Shown in pieces: positions 23,705 to 32,737 of a stretch of DNA of 41,191 nt. Positions within the stretch are counted from its first letter, which is position 1. Each line of letters starts with the position of its first letter. A model generated the notes under the pieces. That model saw only the letters and a program-made list of their open reading frames with translations. It was not told the origin of the DNA and made no database searches. Source of the stretch: an uncultured Bacteroidota bacterium (GTDB lineage Bacteria > Bacteroidota > Bacteroidia > Chitinophagales > Saprospiraceae); contig CACLQQ010000021.1 of the NCBI GenBank assembly GCA_902609095.1, forward strand, positions 1 through 41,191, written 5' to 3'. The position numbers and the translations under genes were made by a program.

Positions 23705-26158
23705 CTATCTCACTACTTCCAACTGCTGAACTGTGAAACCCTTTTGAGTTTTGACATGTGCTATATAAAGGCCTTGAGATAAAGGCTGAGTTAGAACGGT
23801 TTGTTGTGACTTAAGATTAGATTTCTCTATTATCTTCTGTCCCATCAGATCATATACTACAACCTCTCTGAGCTCATCATTATTATTAGCATGAATAGTG
23901 ATAGGTCCATATGACGGATTAGGAGTAAACAGCACATCGATATCGTCAGTTATAATGTGACTTAAAGTTTGATTATTATTGGCTAATTGAAGGTTGATCA
24001 CAAGTTCACTGCCATTAATCAACACTGGCCTTCCGCGTCCATCCATCATATAAGATTGCGGAGCTTTGATCTTTATTGGAATCTCAGGAACATCTGGACG
24101 CAATTGATCAATATCAATTCCTACGACAGTATTAACTGTACCAATTTTTCCATTTCCTGATATACCAGTGTCATCAGTTCTTATTACGCCGATGTCAACA
24201 TTACTACCTTGACTGAATGATAACGGAACGATTGGGCTATTACTCCCAAACCATTCTCTATTTGGAATAAACTCATATGTTGTACTATCTGAAAGAAACT
24301 GATTGGGTATTTGTATTGATAATGCTACACCATGTAAATCAACTACAGGATATTCTTCTGAACCTACATAAATGTCAATACTCAATAAATCTCCATTATT
24401 TGGATTAGCATTTGAAGGAACCAATCTGATAGGAATTGATTTATCTAATATCGTTGGATCAGCTATTAAATTGTCCTGATTGCCATAACTCTCTATTATT
24501 GCAGTTGTATCTGAGATTGAAATAATGCCATCTCCGTTCGCATCTACATGATTTACATTTACTCCATTTAATTGTTCTTGAGTCCAATTGTCTGAATTCT
24601 GAGCTCCCCAATCTCCATTATCTGATCTTTCTTGTCCAGCCTGACCATAATACAAACCAATTGGCAGTAAGTCTCCTACATTAACGACTCCATCTCGATT
24701 GGTATCTCCCGGCCAAACACAGTCAGGGCCAACACAATCACATTCATCACTATTCTCAATAACTGAAACGGACACATTCACTCTTTCACATGCCCCAGCA
24801 TCAGAACAATATTCTATCACAAATTGATCTGTTCCTAAGAAACCTTCTTGTGGGGTATAAACGACCATTTGGTCACCAGATGCTACAAGGCATAACGTAG
24901 TGACTTGAGAACTATTAACTTCTATAGTTCCTGAAGAAGGCTCATCAATAACACTAAACTCAAATGCAGTAATCGGCACGTTATATTCTAAAGCCAATGG
25001 TGTATTCTTATATACTTGGAATGTATAATCAATAACTCGTGGCAAATAATTCCCTACGTACACATGTATTGATGCTGTATGAGATTTGAAACCATCATTA
25101 ATCGTATAATAGAATTCCTTAACTCCTTCGAACTGATTATCAGGTATATAGGCAAATATGCCAGAAGCATACAACAGACCATCCGAGTAATCTACAACTA
25201 CTCCATTATTACGATAATCATTAGCTAATGCATCAATGACCACGTATTTACCAGGAACAGTGTAGGCTACATCATTTTTAAGTACCGATTGATTGTCAAT
25301 TGTTTTAACTAAGGTGATCTCTATATTCTTAGTATCACCATTGTCATTCACCAAAACAAATGATTCTATTCCTTCTGTAAATAAAGTAGCCTCGTATAGG
25401 AAGGACACTGGGCCGACTTGTATCAAATCTCCAAAGAGTAAGTCCGCGTCTGGAGATAAGGCAAAACCGTCATTATCAATATTTATTAACAACGGATCTG
25501 AAACAACATGGAGATAACTCAAATCTTGAGCACCAGTAGATTTTCCTGAAGTGACTTGAATAAATATGTCAGCTGAACTTGAAGTTCCTAATTCATCAGT
25601 AACGACATATGTTGCAGATGCTAATCCTTCAAAATTTGAGTCCGGTATAAATTCAATGGAAGATTGATCAAGGGTAATGAATGATCCTCCGTTTGAAGCC
25701 TCAATTCTATTTAGAACGATATCTTGTTCAGAATGACTATCGTTAGAAACTAAATCAACTATTAAGTTTTCAGAAGTTGATGTGATACCAAAATCATCAT
25801 TTGCCTCTATGATTGATTTTACAACTTCAATTTCAACAGTCACATATGACTTAGGACCGAATAAAAATTCTGAAGTCTCAAACACTGCTATATCAATACC
25901 TTCGAAATCAGAGTCAGCGTCATAGCGTAAATGGTACAAATTACCATTATCCGCATCACGATTGAAACCTTCTCCAGACATATTTTCTGAAAAAGCATCA
26001 ACAGTAGAAATGCTATTTAATGAGAAGAGGCTAATATTGCTAACAGATGTGCCTTGAATGACTTTAATCCGATTCACAGGGTTATTAACTTGAGACAATA
26101 GATTAGCTATTGCCATCATGAAAAAGACAACGGAAAAGGCAACATACCGTTTTTGCAT
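23705..26158 (-). CDS. large secreted dockerin-containing protein with T9SS C-terminal sorting domain
   Basis: An 817-aa protein with a signal peptide (KRYVAFSVVFFMMAIANLLSQ). Residues ~110-470 hold several Ig/cadherin-like repeats, each ending in patterns such as YIPDNQFEGVKEFYYTINDG and YTPQEGFLGTDQFVIEY, as in bacterial Big_9/cadherin-like surface proteins. Residues ~482-550 resemble a pair of dockerin type I calcium loops (GDTNRDGVVNVGDLLPIGLY and DANGDGIISISD). A cohesin-like or beta-sandwich stretch follows (LVPSNANPNNGDLLSIDIYV). The C-terminus (FTPNPSYGPITI, VVVYDLMGQKI, LSQGLYIAHVKTQKG) is a type IX secretion sorting domain, so the protein should be exported through the outer membrane and surface-bound or released. 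No catalytic domain is recognised; adhesion or scaffold roles are inferred. Confidence 0.88.
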   Translation of the reverse strand: MQKRYVAFSVVFFMMAIANLLSQVNNPVNRIKVIQGTSVSNISLFSLNSISTVDAFSENMSGEGFNRDADNGNLYHLRYDADSDFEGIDIAVFETSEFLFGPKSYVTVEIEVVKSIIEANDDFGITSTSENLIVDLVSNDSHSEQDIVLNRIEASNGGSFITLDQSSIEFIPDSNFEGLASATYVVTDELGTSSSADIFIQVTSGKSTGAQDLSYLHVVSDPLLINIDNDGFALSPDADLLFGDLIQVGPVSFLYEATLFTEGIESFVLVNDNGDTKNIEITLVKTIDNQSVLKNDVAYTVPGKYVVIDALANDYRNNGVVVDYSDGLLYASGIFAYIPDNQFEGVKEFYYTINDGFKSHTASIHVYVGNYLPRVIDYTFQVYKNTPLALEYNVPITAFEFSVIDEPSSGTIEVNSSQVTTLCLVASGDQMVVYTPQEGFLGTDQFVIEYCSDAGACERVNVSVSVIENSDECDCVGPDCVWPGDTNRDGVVNVGDLLPIGLYYGQAGQERSDNGDWGAQNSDNWTQEQLNGVNVNHVDANGDGIISISDTTAIIESYGNQDNLIADPTILDKSIPIRLVPSNANPNNGDLLSIDIYVGSEEYPVVDLHGVALSIQIPNQFLSDSTTYEFIPNREWFGSNSPIVPLSFSQGSNVDIGVIRTDDTGISGNGKIGTVNTVVGIDIDQLRPDVPEIPIKIKAPQSYMMDGRGRPVLINGSELVINLQLANNNQTLSHIITDDIDVLFTPNPSYGPITIHANNNDELREVVVYDLMGQKIIEKSNLKSQQTVLTQPLSQGLYIAHVKTQKGFTVQQLEVVR

Positions 26159-26289
26159 CCAGGTATAGCTTGTTTAATTTTTCGCAATATACTCACTTTT
26201 ATCCTTCAAATGAAAGCACAAATGATAAAATTTAGTATATGTAAAGTTTTAATAATGTTTGAGTTTAAACCCCTTAATGGTTAACCCTA

Positions 26290-27672
26290 ATGAAAGTACT
26301 TCAATTATTGTGTTCCCTATCAGAAAGGGAGTTAAATGAGTTTAACAAATTCATTTCATCACCATATCATAATGAAAATAAGGACTTAAATTTGCTATAT
26401 GAAGACCTACTGATCAAATGCTTAGGAAATCACAAAATTAATATTGAAATAAAAAGTAAATTCTTAGATAAATATAATTGGACCGATGCTAAATTTCGTA
26501 AAAACTTAAATGACTTACTAAATCTGATTGTATACTTTAACTCGTTAGAATTTCTCAAACATAATAGTCTTCAAAATTCAATTTTAAAATATAACGCAGC
26601 ACTCCATAAAGAATGGGTTAATCATTTAAATTATAAAAAGAGGGAAATAACGAAATTAAAGGAGAAAAAATACTCTTGGACAGAAATTGACCTTGCATTT
26701 TATTACATCTTTTTGAAATCACAAATAGATTCAAATCTATTTCCCCCAGAAGAATCATTACTTATTTATGCTGAAATAGCGCAGGTCAAAAAGGAATTTT
26801 TAAAAGCGAGTGACTTAAGTTCAAAAATTGATCTCGATAATCTTCAACAAGCCAACTACGTATTGGATAAAAAATACTTTAAAGAGCTATCACCATTAAA
26901 AAATGATGTCTATTTATTGTACAAAAAAGTAAATGACCTATTTGGGGGTAAAGAACCAACGGAGCTACTTAACAAAATTAAGTCTTTGCTGGTCCAAGTA
27001 AATGTAAGCACTAAATTGAAGTATAAAATTTTGGTTCATTGTACTGGTTACCTCTCAACTTTAATAAATAAAGGAAACCTGAATATCACATCAGATTTAT
27101 TCCAACTTTACAAATTTGGAATTGAAAACTCTATTCTTTTGATTCAGGTATATGATTACCGAAATATAGCATATTTAGCATGTAGAGCTAATGAAATAAA
27201 TTGGGCACTAAATTTTGTTGAGAAGTATAAATATGAACTACCTAAAGAAGATCAAGAATCTGCATATTCTTTTACCAAAGCAAGAACACTTTGGTATGCA
27301 AAAGATTGGGAAGGTGTTCTAAGTACTTTGAGAAATGTGGAGTACAAGGATATGACCTATACGCTTATTACCAAAGCCTATATCATGACGTGTTACTATG
27401 AGTTGAATGAAGATAATGTTCTTGATTCATTTATAAAAGCTTTCAAAGTATTCCTACGAAGAAAGCGTAACATTTCAAAACGTAGAAAAGATGCTTTCTA
27501 CGGATTTACTACAGTCATCGGAGATCTCATGAAAGCTCGAGAGAGGAATGATCCAAAAAGGTTAATTAAAGCAAGAGAAGAACTATCTAAAAACCCATCT
27601 ATCCCTAATCAAGACTGGTTAATAAAAAAAATCGAAGAACTCGAAGCAGACATTATGCCAATAAAGAAATAA
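26290..27672 (+). CDS. uncharacterised alpha-helical protein of a Saprospiria-type family
   Basis: A 460-aa soluble protein with no signal peptide and no domain I can name. It is rich in Lys, Leu and Asn and looks entirely alpha-helical. The N-terminal pattern LCSLSERELNEFNKFISSPYHN with NLLYEDLLIKC recalls a large paralogous family I associate with Saprospiraceae genomes (L...E...F.KF..SPYFN...L..L...L), and the rest has a TPR-like periodicity (KTLWYAKDWEGVL-like, TLITKAYIMTCYYEL). It is divergent from the T9SS dockerin gene, sharing a 131-base spacer, and lies 32 bases upstream of the decayed ABC exporter. Higher A content than its neighbours is noticeable. Function unknown. Confidence 0.8.
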   Translation: MKVLQLLCSLSERELNEFNKFISSPYHNENKDLNLLYEDLLIKCLGNHKINIEIKSKFLDKYNWTDAKFRKNLNDLLNLIVYFNSLEFLKHNSLQNSILKYNAALHKEWVNHLNYKKREITKLKEKKYSWTEIDLAFYYIFLKSQIDSNLFPPEESLLIYAEIAQVKKEFLKASDLSSKIDLDNLQQANYVLDKKYFKELSPLKNDVYLLYKKVNDLFGGKEPTELLNKIKSLLVQVNVSTKLKYKILVHCTGYLSTLINKGNLNITSDLFQLYKFGIENSILLIQVYDYRNIAYLACRANEINWALNFVEKYKYELPKEDQESAYSFTKARTLWYAKDWEGVLSTLRNVEYKDMTYTLITKAYIMTCYYELNEDNVLDSFIKAFKVFLRRKRNISKRRKDAFYGFTTVIGDLMKARERNDPKRLIKAREELSKNPSIPNQDWLIKKIEELEADIMPIKK

Positions 27673-27704
27673 GAGCGAAATATTATCTTCATTGTAAGAG
27701 GGCG

Positions 27705-29443
27705 ATGGATACACCAACAAACAACAAATTCAGCTTTAACTATCTATTTTCATTGATGACTCAGTTTAGGAGCTGGGATCCTGGTGATTATCTTGCTAAA
27801 TCTCCTATGGACTATATTCCAGATCTGTATTTCATTTCTTACACAAGCATTAGTTGATAGTGATATCCAGAATCAGGATATGGACATTGTTTGGATTATC
27901 TTGATCGCACAGTTTGTTTGTTTAATAGGTATCATCATAACTGACATCTATCGTAAGTGGATGCTTCGTCACATTGGAATTAAAGTTAACCTCCAGCTAA
28001 TCTTACAATTCCTGAGTGGTATAATTAAGAAGTCCTATAACATCTTTAATCTGAGAGCGCAAGACAGTACTATTCAGCATTTCAATGACAACCTGCGGAT
28101 CAAAGCATTCTTAACTAATGAGAGTTCTGATTTCTTCAATAACATATTGAAATTGGTCACTTTCGGTGTGCTCATAGTCATTTTCAGTAAGCAAATAGGA
28201 TATGTCTATATTCTAATTAATCTTTTATTAGTTCTATGGATATACCTTTTCTTAAGAACAAGAGAGCATATAGACGAAGAGCGCTTCAGGCTTAGTTCAC
28301 TGGTGCGGACTGAACTTATAGAAATCTTCTCGGGCATCATCGATCTCAAATCATATAATCAGGAAACAAATCAACTTAACAGCTGGGATCGAGTACAAAC
28401 TAACTTCTCTGATATCAGATTGAATTTGTTGAGGATCAATCAATTGATCTTTGGTGGTATTAATAGTCTTTCTTAAGTCATAAATCTATTTATCATATTA
28501 TTAGCAGCAAAATCTACCATAGAAGACTCTATGACATTGGGTACGCAATTGGCCATACAATACATATTAGGCAATCTAAATCATCCGATTAGAGACCTCA
28601 TTGATTTTGTTCCACAGTATCAGGATGCCGAGCTAAGCCTCGGCAGAAAAAACAATGCATTATCATACTAAGAAGACTCCACCCCAAGCTTGAGTAATAA
28701 TATCCCTTCTAAGGCAAATATATCAACTGGAGAGCTGAGTTATACTTATAACAAAAAGAAAATGGCGGTATCAGATATAGATATCGTTATTCCATATGGA
28801 AAGTCCATAGCACTATTAGGAGAAAGTGGCATTGGCAAGTTTAAATTAATGAAGCTCATGCTAAAGCTACTCAGAACTGATGACGGAGAAATATTCATAA
28901 GTCCTAAGAAACTGAAACTCATTCACTCAAAGAGTTGGTTAGAAAAATGTAATGTAGTACTCCAAGGCAGCATTCTCTTTCAAAAAAGCATCAAGTAAAA
29001 TATTGCTTTTGAAGAAGTAAAGGAACAAGTTGATATAGACAGAACTTATGGATGCTTAACTCTCTGTGATGTCGTAGACGTTGTTGATGCATTACCTGAC
29101 GGATTGGATTCCATGATAGGAAATAACAAAGTCAACTTCAGAAAAGGTCAGACACAGCGGCTTTTATTGGCCAGAGTACTCTAAAAAAGATATTGATTAT
29201 TTTTTCTTTGATGAGCCCGTTAGTTCTTTGGATCGATTGACGTATCGAAAGATATTCAAGAATATACGGACTCAGGGAAAGGATAAAACCCTGATTAAAG
29301 TAACACATAAGATGGAGGTTGATAAGGAAATGGATTTCATCCATTTATTAGATGAAGGATGCTTAGTTGAGAGTGGTACTCATGAAACTCTAAATGCATT
29401 AGGAAAACAATACTCAAAAATATTTCTCGAAGACGAACAAAAC
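27705..29443 (+). pseudogene. bacteriocin/peptide-type ABC exporter (SunT-like), decayed
   Basis: The transmembrane part (FNYLFSLMTQF, FQICISFLTQALVDSDIQNQ, DFFNNILKLVTFGVLIVIF) and the ATPase part (ISTGELSYTYNKKKMAVSDI) match ABC exporters that normally carry a C39 peptidase domain. No such domain is present upstream, so the 5' end is lost or it was peptidase-less. Lesions: an extra base near 27775, in-frame TAA at 28474, 28669 and 28996, and TAA plus a one-base insertion at 29182. The Walker A is GESGIGKFKL (S/T lost after GK), and the signature LSGGQ is degraded to FRKGQ. The Walker B Asp-Glu survives in YFFFDEPVSSLD. The frame then runs without a stop into the HlyD-type gene at 29444. Transport function must be gone. 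Confidence 0.88.
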
Positions 29444-30733
29444 ATGAAAATAGGACTGAAGAAATATTCGATTGATAAGGAAGGCCTACCTAAAAGCCTA
29501 ATATTCGCTGGCCTATCAACATTCGCGATTTATTTACTGATGGCCATAGGTCTCTTACTCTACATCCCGATTCAGAAAAAAATAGTTGGTAAGGCATATA
29601 TCTACCCCAGTGGATTAAATATGCCTATCAAAGCTGAAACTACAGATAAGATTCATTATCAGATTAGTTCTGATGTTAAACTTAATACTGATCAGATCAT
29701 CGCGACAATAGATTGGGATTTCTCTGAGGACGTTATCAATCAATTGGTACGGCTCTATACTCTAAAATTAGATCGCTATTCATCATCTGTATTAGATCAA
29801 ATAAAGGAGTAATGTACAAACTTGAGGGGTGTTCATATCTATCAACTATCTGATAAGATAGAAGCATTATCTGACACAATAGACATGTATTATAAAAGGC
29901 AAAAAATTGCCAACCGAGAAGAGTTGATTAATCAGTATCAAGTATCCATCGATCAGCAAAAGGCTTATCAAGAAGTATTACGAAGCAAAGAAGTGCTGGT
30001 TAGGAAAAGGAGAGACCTACTGCTAACCCAAGCAGCTAACGATTCTACCCTATTAAAAATCGGGGCTATATCGATAAGAGACTTAGAAGCACAGGCTACA
30101 GATATTCTCAGAAACAATGAAGAACTGATAGTAATTGAACAAGAGCGAAGTGATGTATCGAGAGAAATATACAAAATCAATCAAGAACTGATCGATATCA
30201 AAACGAATTATTCATTTAGACTCAATGATTACCAACTTGAAATTTTAGGCACATTGAATGATTATAGCACAACTTATCTGCGTGAATCTGGAAAAAGGAT
30301 TATCAGGATTCATAGCTCAGGAAAAATATTTATTGACCAATTTGCCCTAAATCAATCTTAAATCAATGAGGGAGAAGTCATAGCTCAACTCATTAACTAT
30401 ACAGATCAAGTCAATTATTTAAAGCTAAGCGCTGAGCGATTAGGTGAAGTAAAAAATGGACAATCTGCATACATAGACCTGGATGAATATGAAGTAAATG
30501 ATGTGGGATACCTCAAAGCTAAGGTTAGCTCCATTGATGCAGTTCGGCAGATTGATGGAACTCAAAAGGTAATATTGAGTTTAACAAATCAACTAACCAC
30601 TACGCTTGGCAAGGATCTAAAAGCAAATAGATTATATACTGGAAGTGCTAAGATCATAACCAGTGGTAAAACTGTTGGTCAGAGTGTCATAGCTAATATC
30701 ACCCGATCAATAACCGAACTGCAACAAGAATAA
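29444..30733 (+). pseudogene. HlyD-family membrane fusion protein, decayed
   Basis: From ATG 29444 a single frame reads as a HlyD/secretion adaptor: an N-terminal cytoplasmic piece, one transmembrane helix (FAGLSTFAIYLLMAIGLLLYI), a beta/lipoyl part (GKAYIYPSGLNMPIKAETTD), a long coiled coil (QQKAYQEVLRSKEVLVRKRR, DLEAQATDILRNNEELIVIEQE), then the C-terminal beta-barrel (LGEVKNGQSAYIDLDEYEV, GSAKIITSGKTVGQSVI). It is interrupted only by two in-frame TAA codons (29810 and 30359) with no frameshift. Together with the preceding ABC remnant this was a type I peptide exporter. No leader-peptide substrate gene or outer-membrane TolC gene is visible here. Confidence 0.85.
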
Positions 30734-30745
30734 TATCTTCACCTA

Positions 30746-32164
30746 CTATGGGAATACGCCCAGACTAATGTAGTCGTTAGCAACCTTATCAATAGAATTG
30801 ATAAAGGCGGCAGATCGAATATCTTTGACTAATGGTCGAGAGCGATATACATCTCTGATATTCCCATAAGCCGTTACCATTGTTTCCTCTAATCCTGATC
30901 GTACTAAATCAATTTCATCAGCGCCTCTGGTAATTAATATTTTCTCTTCGGCATTAACTGACTTACCCGTGAGATCCTCGACTGTACTAATGATATTCAC
31001 GTATGTATTCTGATTAAATCGCTTCTCCATTCTGCCAAATCTCATGTGAGACAAGTTCTTCAGCCACTCAAAATAGGATACCGTAACCCCACCAGCGTTG
31101 AGATACATATCAGGCAGAATCATGACTCCTTTATCCAAAAGAATTTGCTCAGCTTCTGCTGTGATAGGTCCGTTGGCAGCTTCTGCAATAATCTTTGCTT
31201 TGATCCTCCCAGCGTTTCCTTGATGTATCTGATTCTCTAAAGCAGCAGGGATCATGATTTCACAATCAATACTTACCCAATCATCCTTATCTTTCAACAA
31301 AGTCGCTCCAGGAAAAGTGGTGATTGTACAGTTTTGTTGCTTATGATGGATCAAGGCAGGTATATCGATACCATCTGAATTATGAATGGTGCCATCATAC
31401 TCCGCAATTCCTACAATGGTAGCTCCCCCTTCATTCTGAGATATAAGTGCTGAGTAAGATCCCACATTACCAAAACCCTGAACTACAATTCGTTTATTCG
31501 ACATGCCAGTCGTTAGACCTAACTCCTTCATATCATCAGGATAATTCAGACATTCTCGGATTCCATAATAGACTCCCCTACCAGTAGCCTCAGTTCGGCC
31601 TCTAATACCATTCTGATTAAGAGGTTTACCAGTTACACATCCTACAGCATCTATTTCTCCTTTAGAGAAAGTCTGATACGTATCAAGAATCCAAGCCATC
31701 TCTCGGCTGCCTGTTCCATAATCAGGTGCGGGCACATCCACACTTGGGCCTATAAAACCTTTCTTAATTAACTCAACCGTATATCTACGGGTGATACGCT
31801 GTAATTGATCCTCAGTGTAATCACGTGGATTAATTTTAATCCCACCTTTAGCTCCGCCAAATGGCACATCAACTATTGCACATTTAAAAGTCATCAAAGA
31901 GGCAAGAGCCATTACCTCATCTTGATCAACCATATTACTATATCGGATTCCTCCTTTGGTAGGTTGTCTATGCTGACTGTGTTGTACACGATAAGCCTCA
32001 ATGACTTGATACTCATCATTAATCTTGACTGGGAATTGCATCTGATAAACGGAATTACACGCCTTTATCTGCAACAGTAATCCTTTAGGCCATTCTGTTA
32101 GCGCAGCGGCCTTATCAAAATTAATCTGAACTGTTTTAAAGAAACTCGTAGCGTTGTTACTCAT
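30746..32164 (-). CDS. gdhA: glutamate dehydrogenase (Glu/Leu/Phe/Val family)
   Basis: NAD(P)-dependent interconversion of glutamate and 2-oxoglutarate + ammonia. The 472-aa protein shows the substrate-binding QPTKGGIRYS and PFGGAKGGIKINPRDYT (catalytic Lys), DVPAPDYGTGSREMAW, the nucleotide-binding VVQGFGNVGSYSA, ALENQIHQGNAGRIKAKIIAEAANGP and DMYLNAGGVTVSYFEW. Length and motifs fit the ~420-470-aa hexameric class. The ATG overlaps the ccmD-like gene by 8 bases, so the two are co-transcribed. Convergent with the decayed exporter, with only 12 bases between. Confidence 0.95.
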   Translation of the reverse strand: MSNNATSFFKTVQINFDKAAALTEWPKGLLLQIKACNSVYQMQFPVKINDEYQVIEAYRVQHSQHRQPTKGGIRYSNMVDQDEVMALASLMTFKCAIVDVPFGGAKGGIKINPRDYTEDQLQRITRRYTVELIKKGFIGPSVDVPAPDYGTGSREMAWILDTYQTFSKGEIDAVGCVTGKPLNQNGIRGRTEATGRGVYYGIRECLNYPDDMKELGLTTGMSNKRIVVQGFGNVGSYSALISQNEGGATIVGIAEYDGTIHNSDGIDIPALIHHKQQNCTITTFPGATLLKDKDDWVSIDCEIMIPAALENQIHQGNAGRIKAKIIAEAANGPITAEAEQILLDKGVMILPDMYLNAGGVTVSYFEWLKNLSHMRFGRMEKRFNQNTYVNIISTVEDLTGKSVNAEEKILITRGADEIDLVRSGLEETMVTAYGNIRDVYRSRPLVKDIRSAAFINSIDKVANDYISLGVFP

Positions 32165-32357
32165 TTTTAATTTGTTCTTCTAACGACTTGATTCGTTTTT
32201 CGAGATAGAACAGTATCACTCCGATTCCAATTAGCGTAATGCACACGACCGCTACTACGGTGTATATTTTGCCGGCATTATCATAATGATCGCTCTGCCC
32301 ATAAGCTGTTAAGGTCTGCAATACTAAAAAGAAGAAAGTCGATACTACTCTGCTCAT
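32157..32357 (-). CDS. CcmD-like small membrane protein
   Basis: A 66-aa protein with a signal-like N-terminus (VVSTFFFLVLQTLTAYGQ), one strong transmembrane helix (IYTVVAVVCITLIGIGVILFYLEKRI) and a charged tail LEEQIKNE. This is the Bacteroidota CcmD-family pattern (GKIY.VVAV... then a basic/acidic tail). CcmD helps release haem-loaded CcmE from CcmC in system I cytochrome c maturation. The position downstream of ccmB and ccmC supports this. It overlaps gdhA by 8 bases. Confidence 0.75.
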   Translation of the reverse strand: MSRVVSTFFFLVLQTLTAYGQSDHYDNAGKIYTVVAVVCITLIGIGVILFYLEKRIKSLEEQIKNE

Positions 32358-32365
32358 TTGGATAG

Positions 32366-32714
32366 TTAATTTATGAAGTCATTTAAGAATACATGATAAG
32401 CTTTTGCAAGCCATTGATTTACCAATATATCAGCTTTTTTTCGCCCCATAGCTTAAACTATGCTGCACAAAAAGAGATTCATCTTGGAAACCAAGCACTT
32501 ACAAATAACTTCAACCTGCATACTCAATTGACCTAAGGAATAGCCTGACTTATAGACTATTCATTTGTAGAAGCGATTTAAAAACTATATAATCAACTCC
32601 AATTAACATATAACCTCTCAATTTATCAGCAGATTTTTCAATACGTAATTCCACTATGCATTTCAAAATTTGCAGATTCTTTAGAGCCAAGTTATTATGC
32701 TCGTCACATGACAT
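32366..32714 (-). pseudogene. unidentified coding remnant between ccmC and the ccmD-like gene
   Basis: The ~380-base gap between two ccm genes is not empty. On the minus strand a frame opens at ATG 32714 and runs 54 codons (LALKNLQILKCIVELRIEKS, KLRGYMLIGVDYIVF) to a TAA at 32550. Past two more stops the same frame reads LGFQDESLFVQHSLSYGAKK. If one base of the seven-A run (plus-strand T7 at 32435-32441) is skipped, it continues ADILVNQWLAKAYHVFLNDF and ends at 32366. The C-terminal part is convincingly protein-like. I cannot name the family. It could also be a short real gene (54 aa) plus noise. Confidence 0.4.
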
Positions 32715-32737
32715 GATTGTTAGTTCACTTCAGATAG

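Noticed and set aside
28474-30361. Reassignment of TAA as a sense codon, suggested by many in-frame TAA codons in the exporter genes and one in folE
   Set aside because: Intact genes such as lpdA, glnA, gdhA and NamZ end in TAA, and the exporter also has frameshifts and a destroyed Walker A, so ordinary decay explains it.
32450-32560. Plus-strand TPR-like reading (YAAQKEIHLGNQALTNN)
   Set aside because: The frame is short and full of stops, while the minus strand of the same DNA gives a better protein-like C-terminus.
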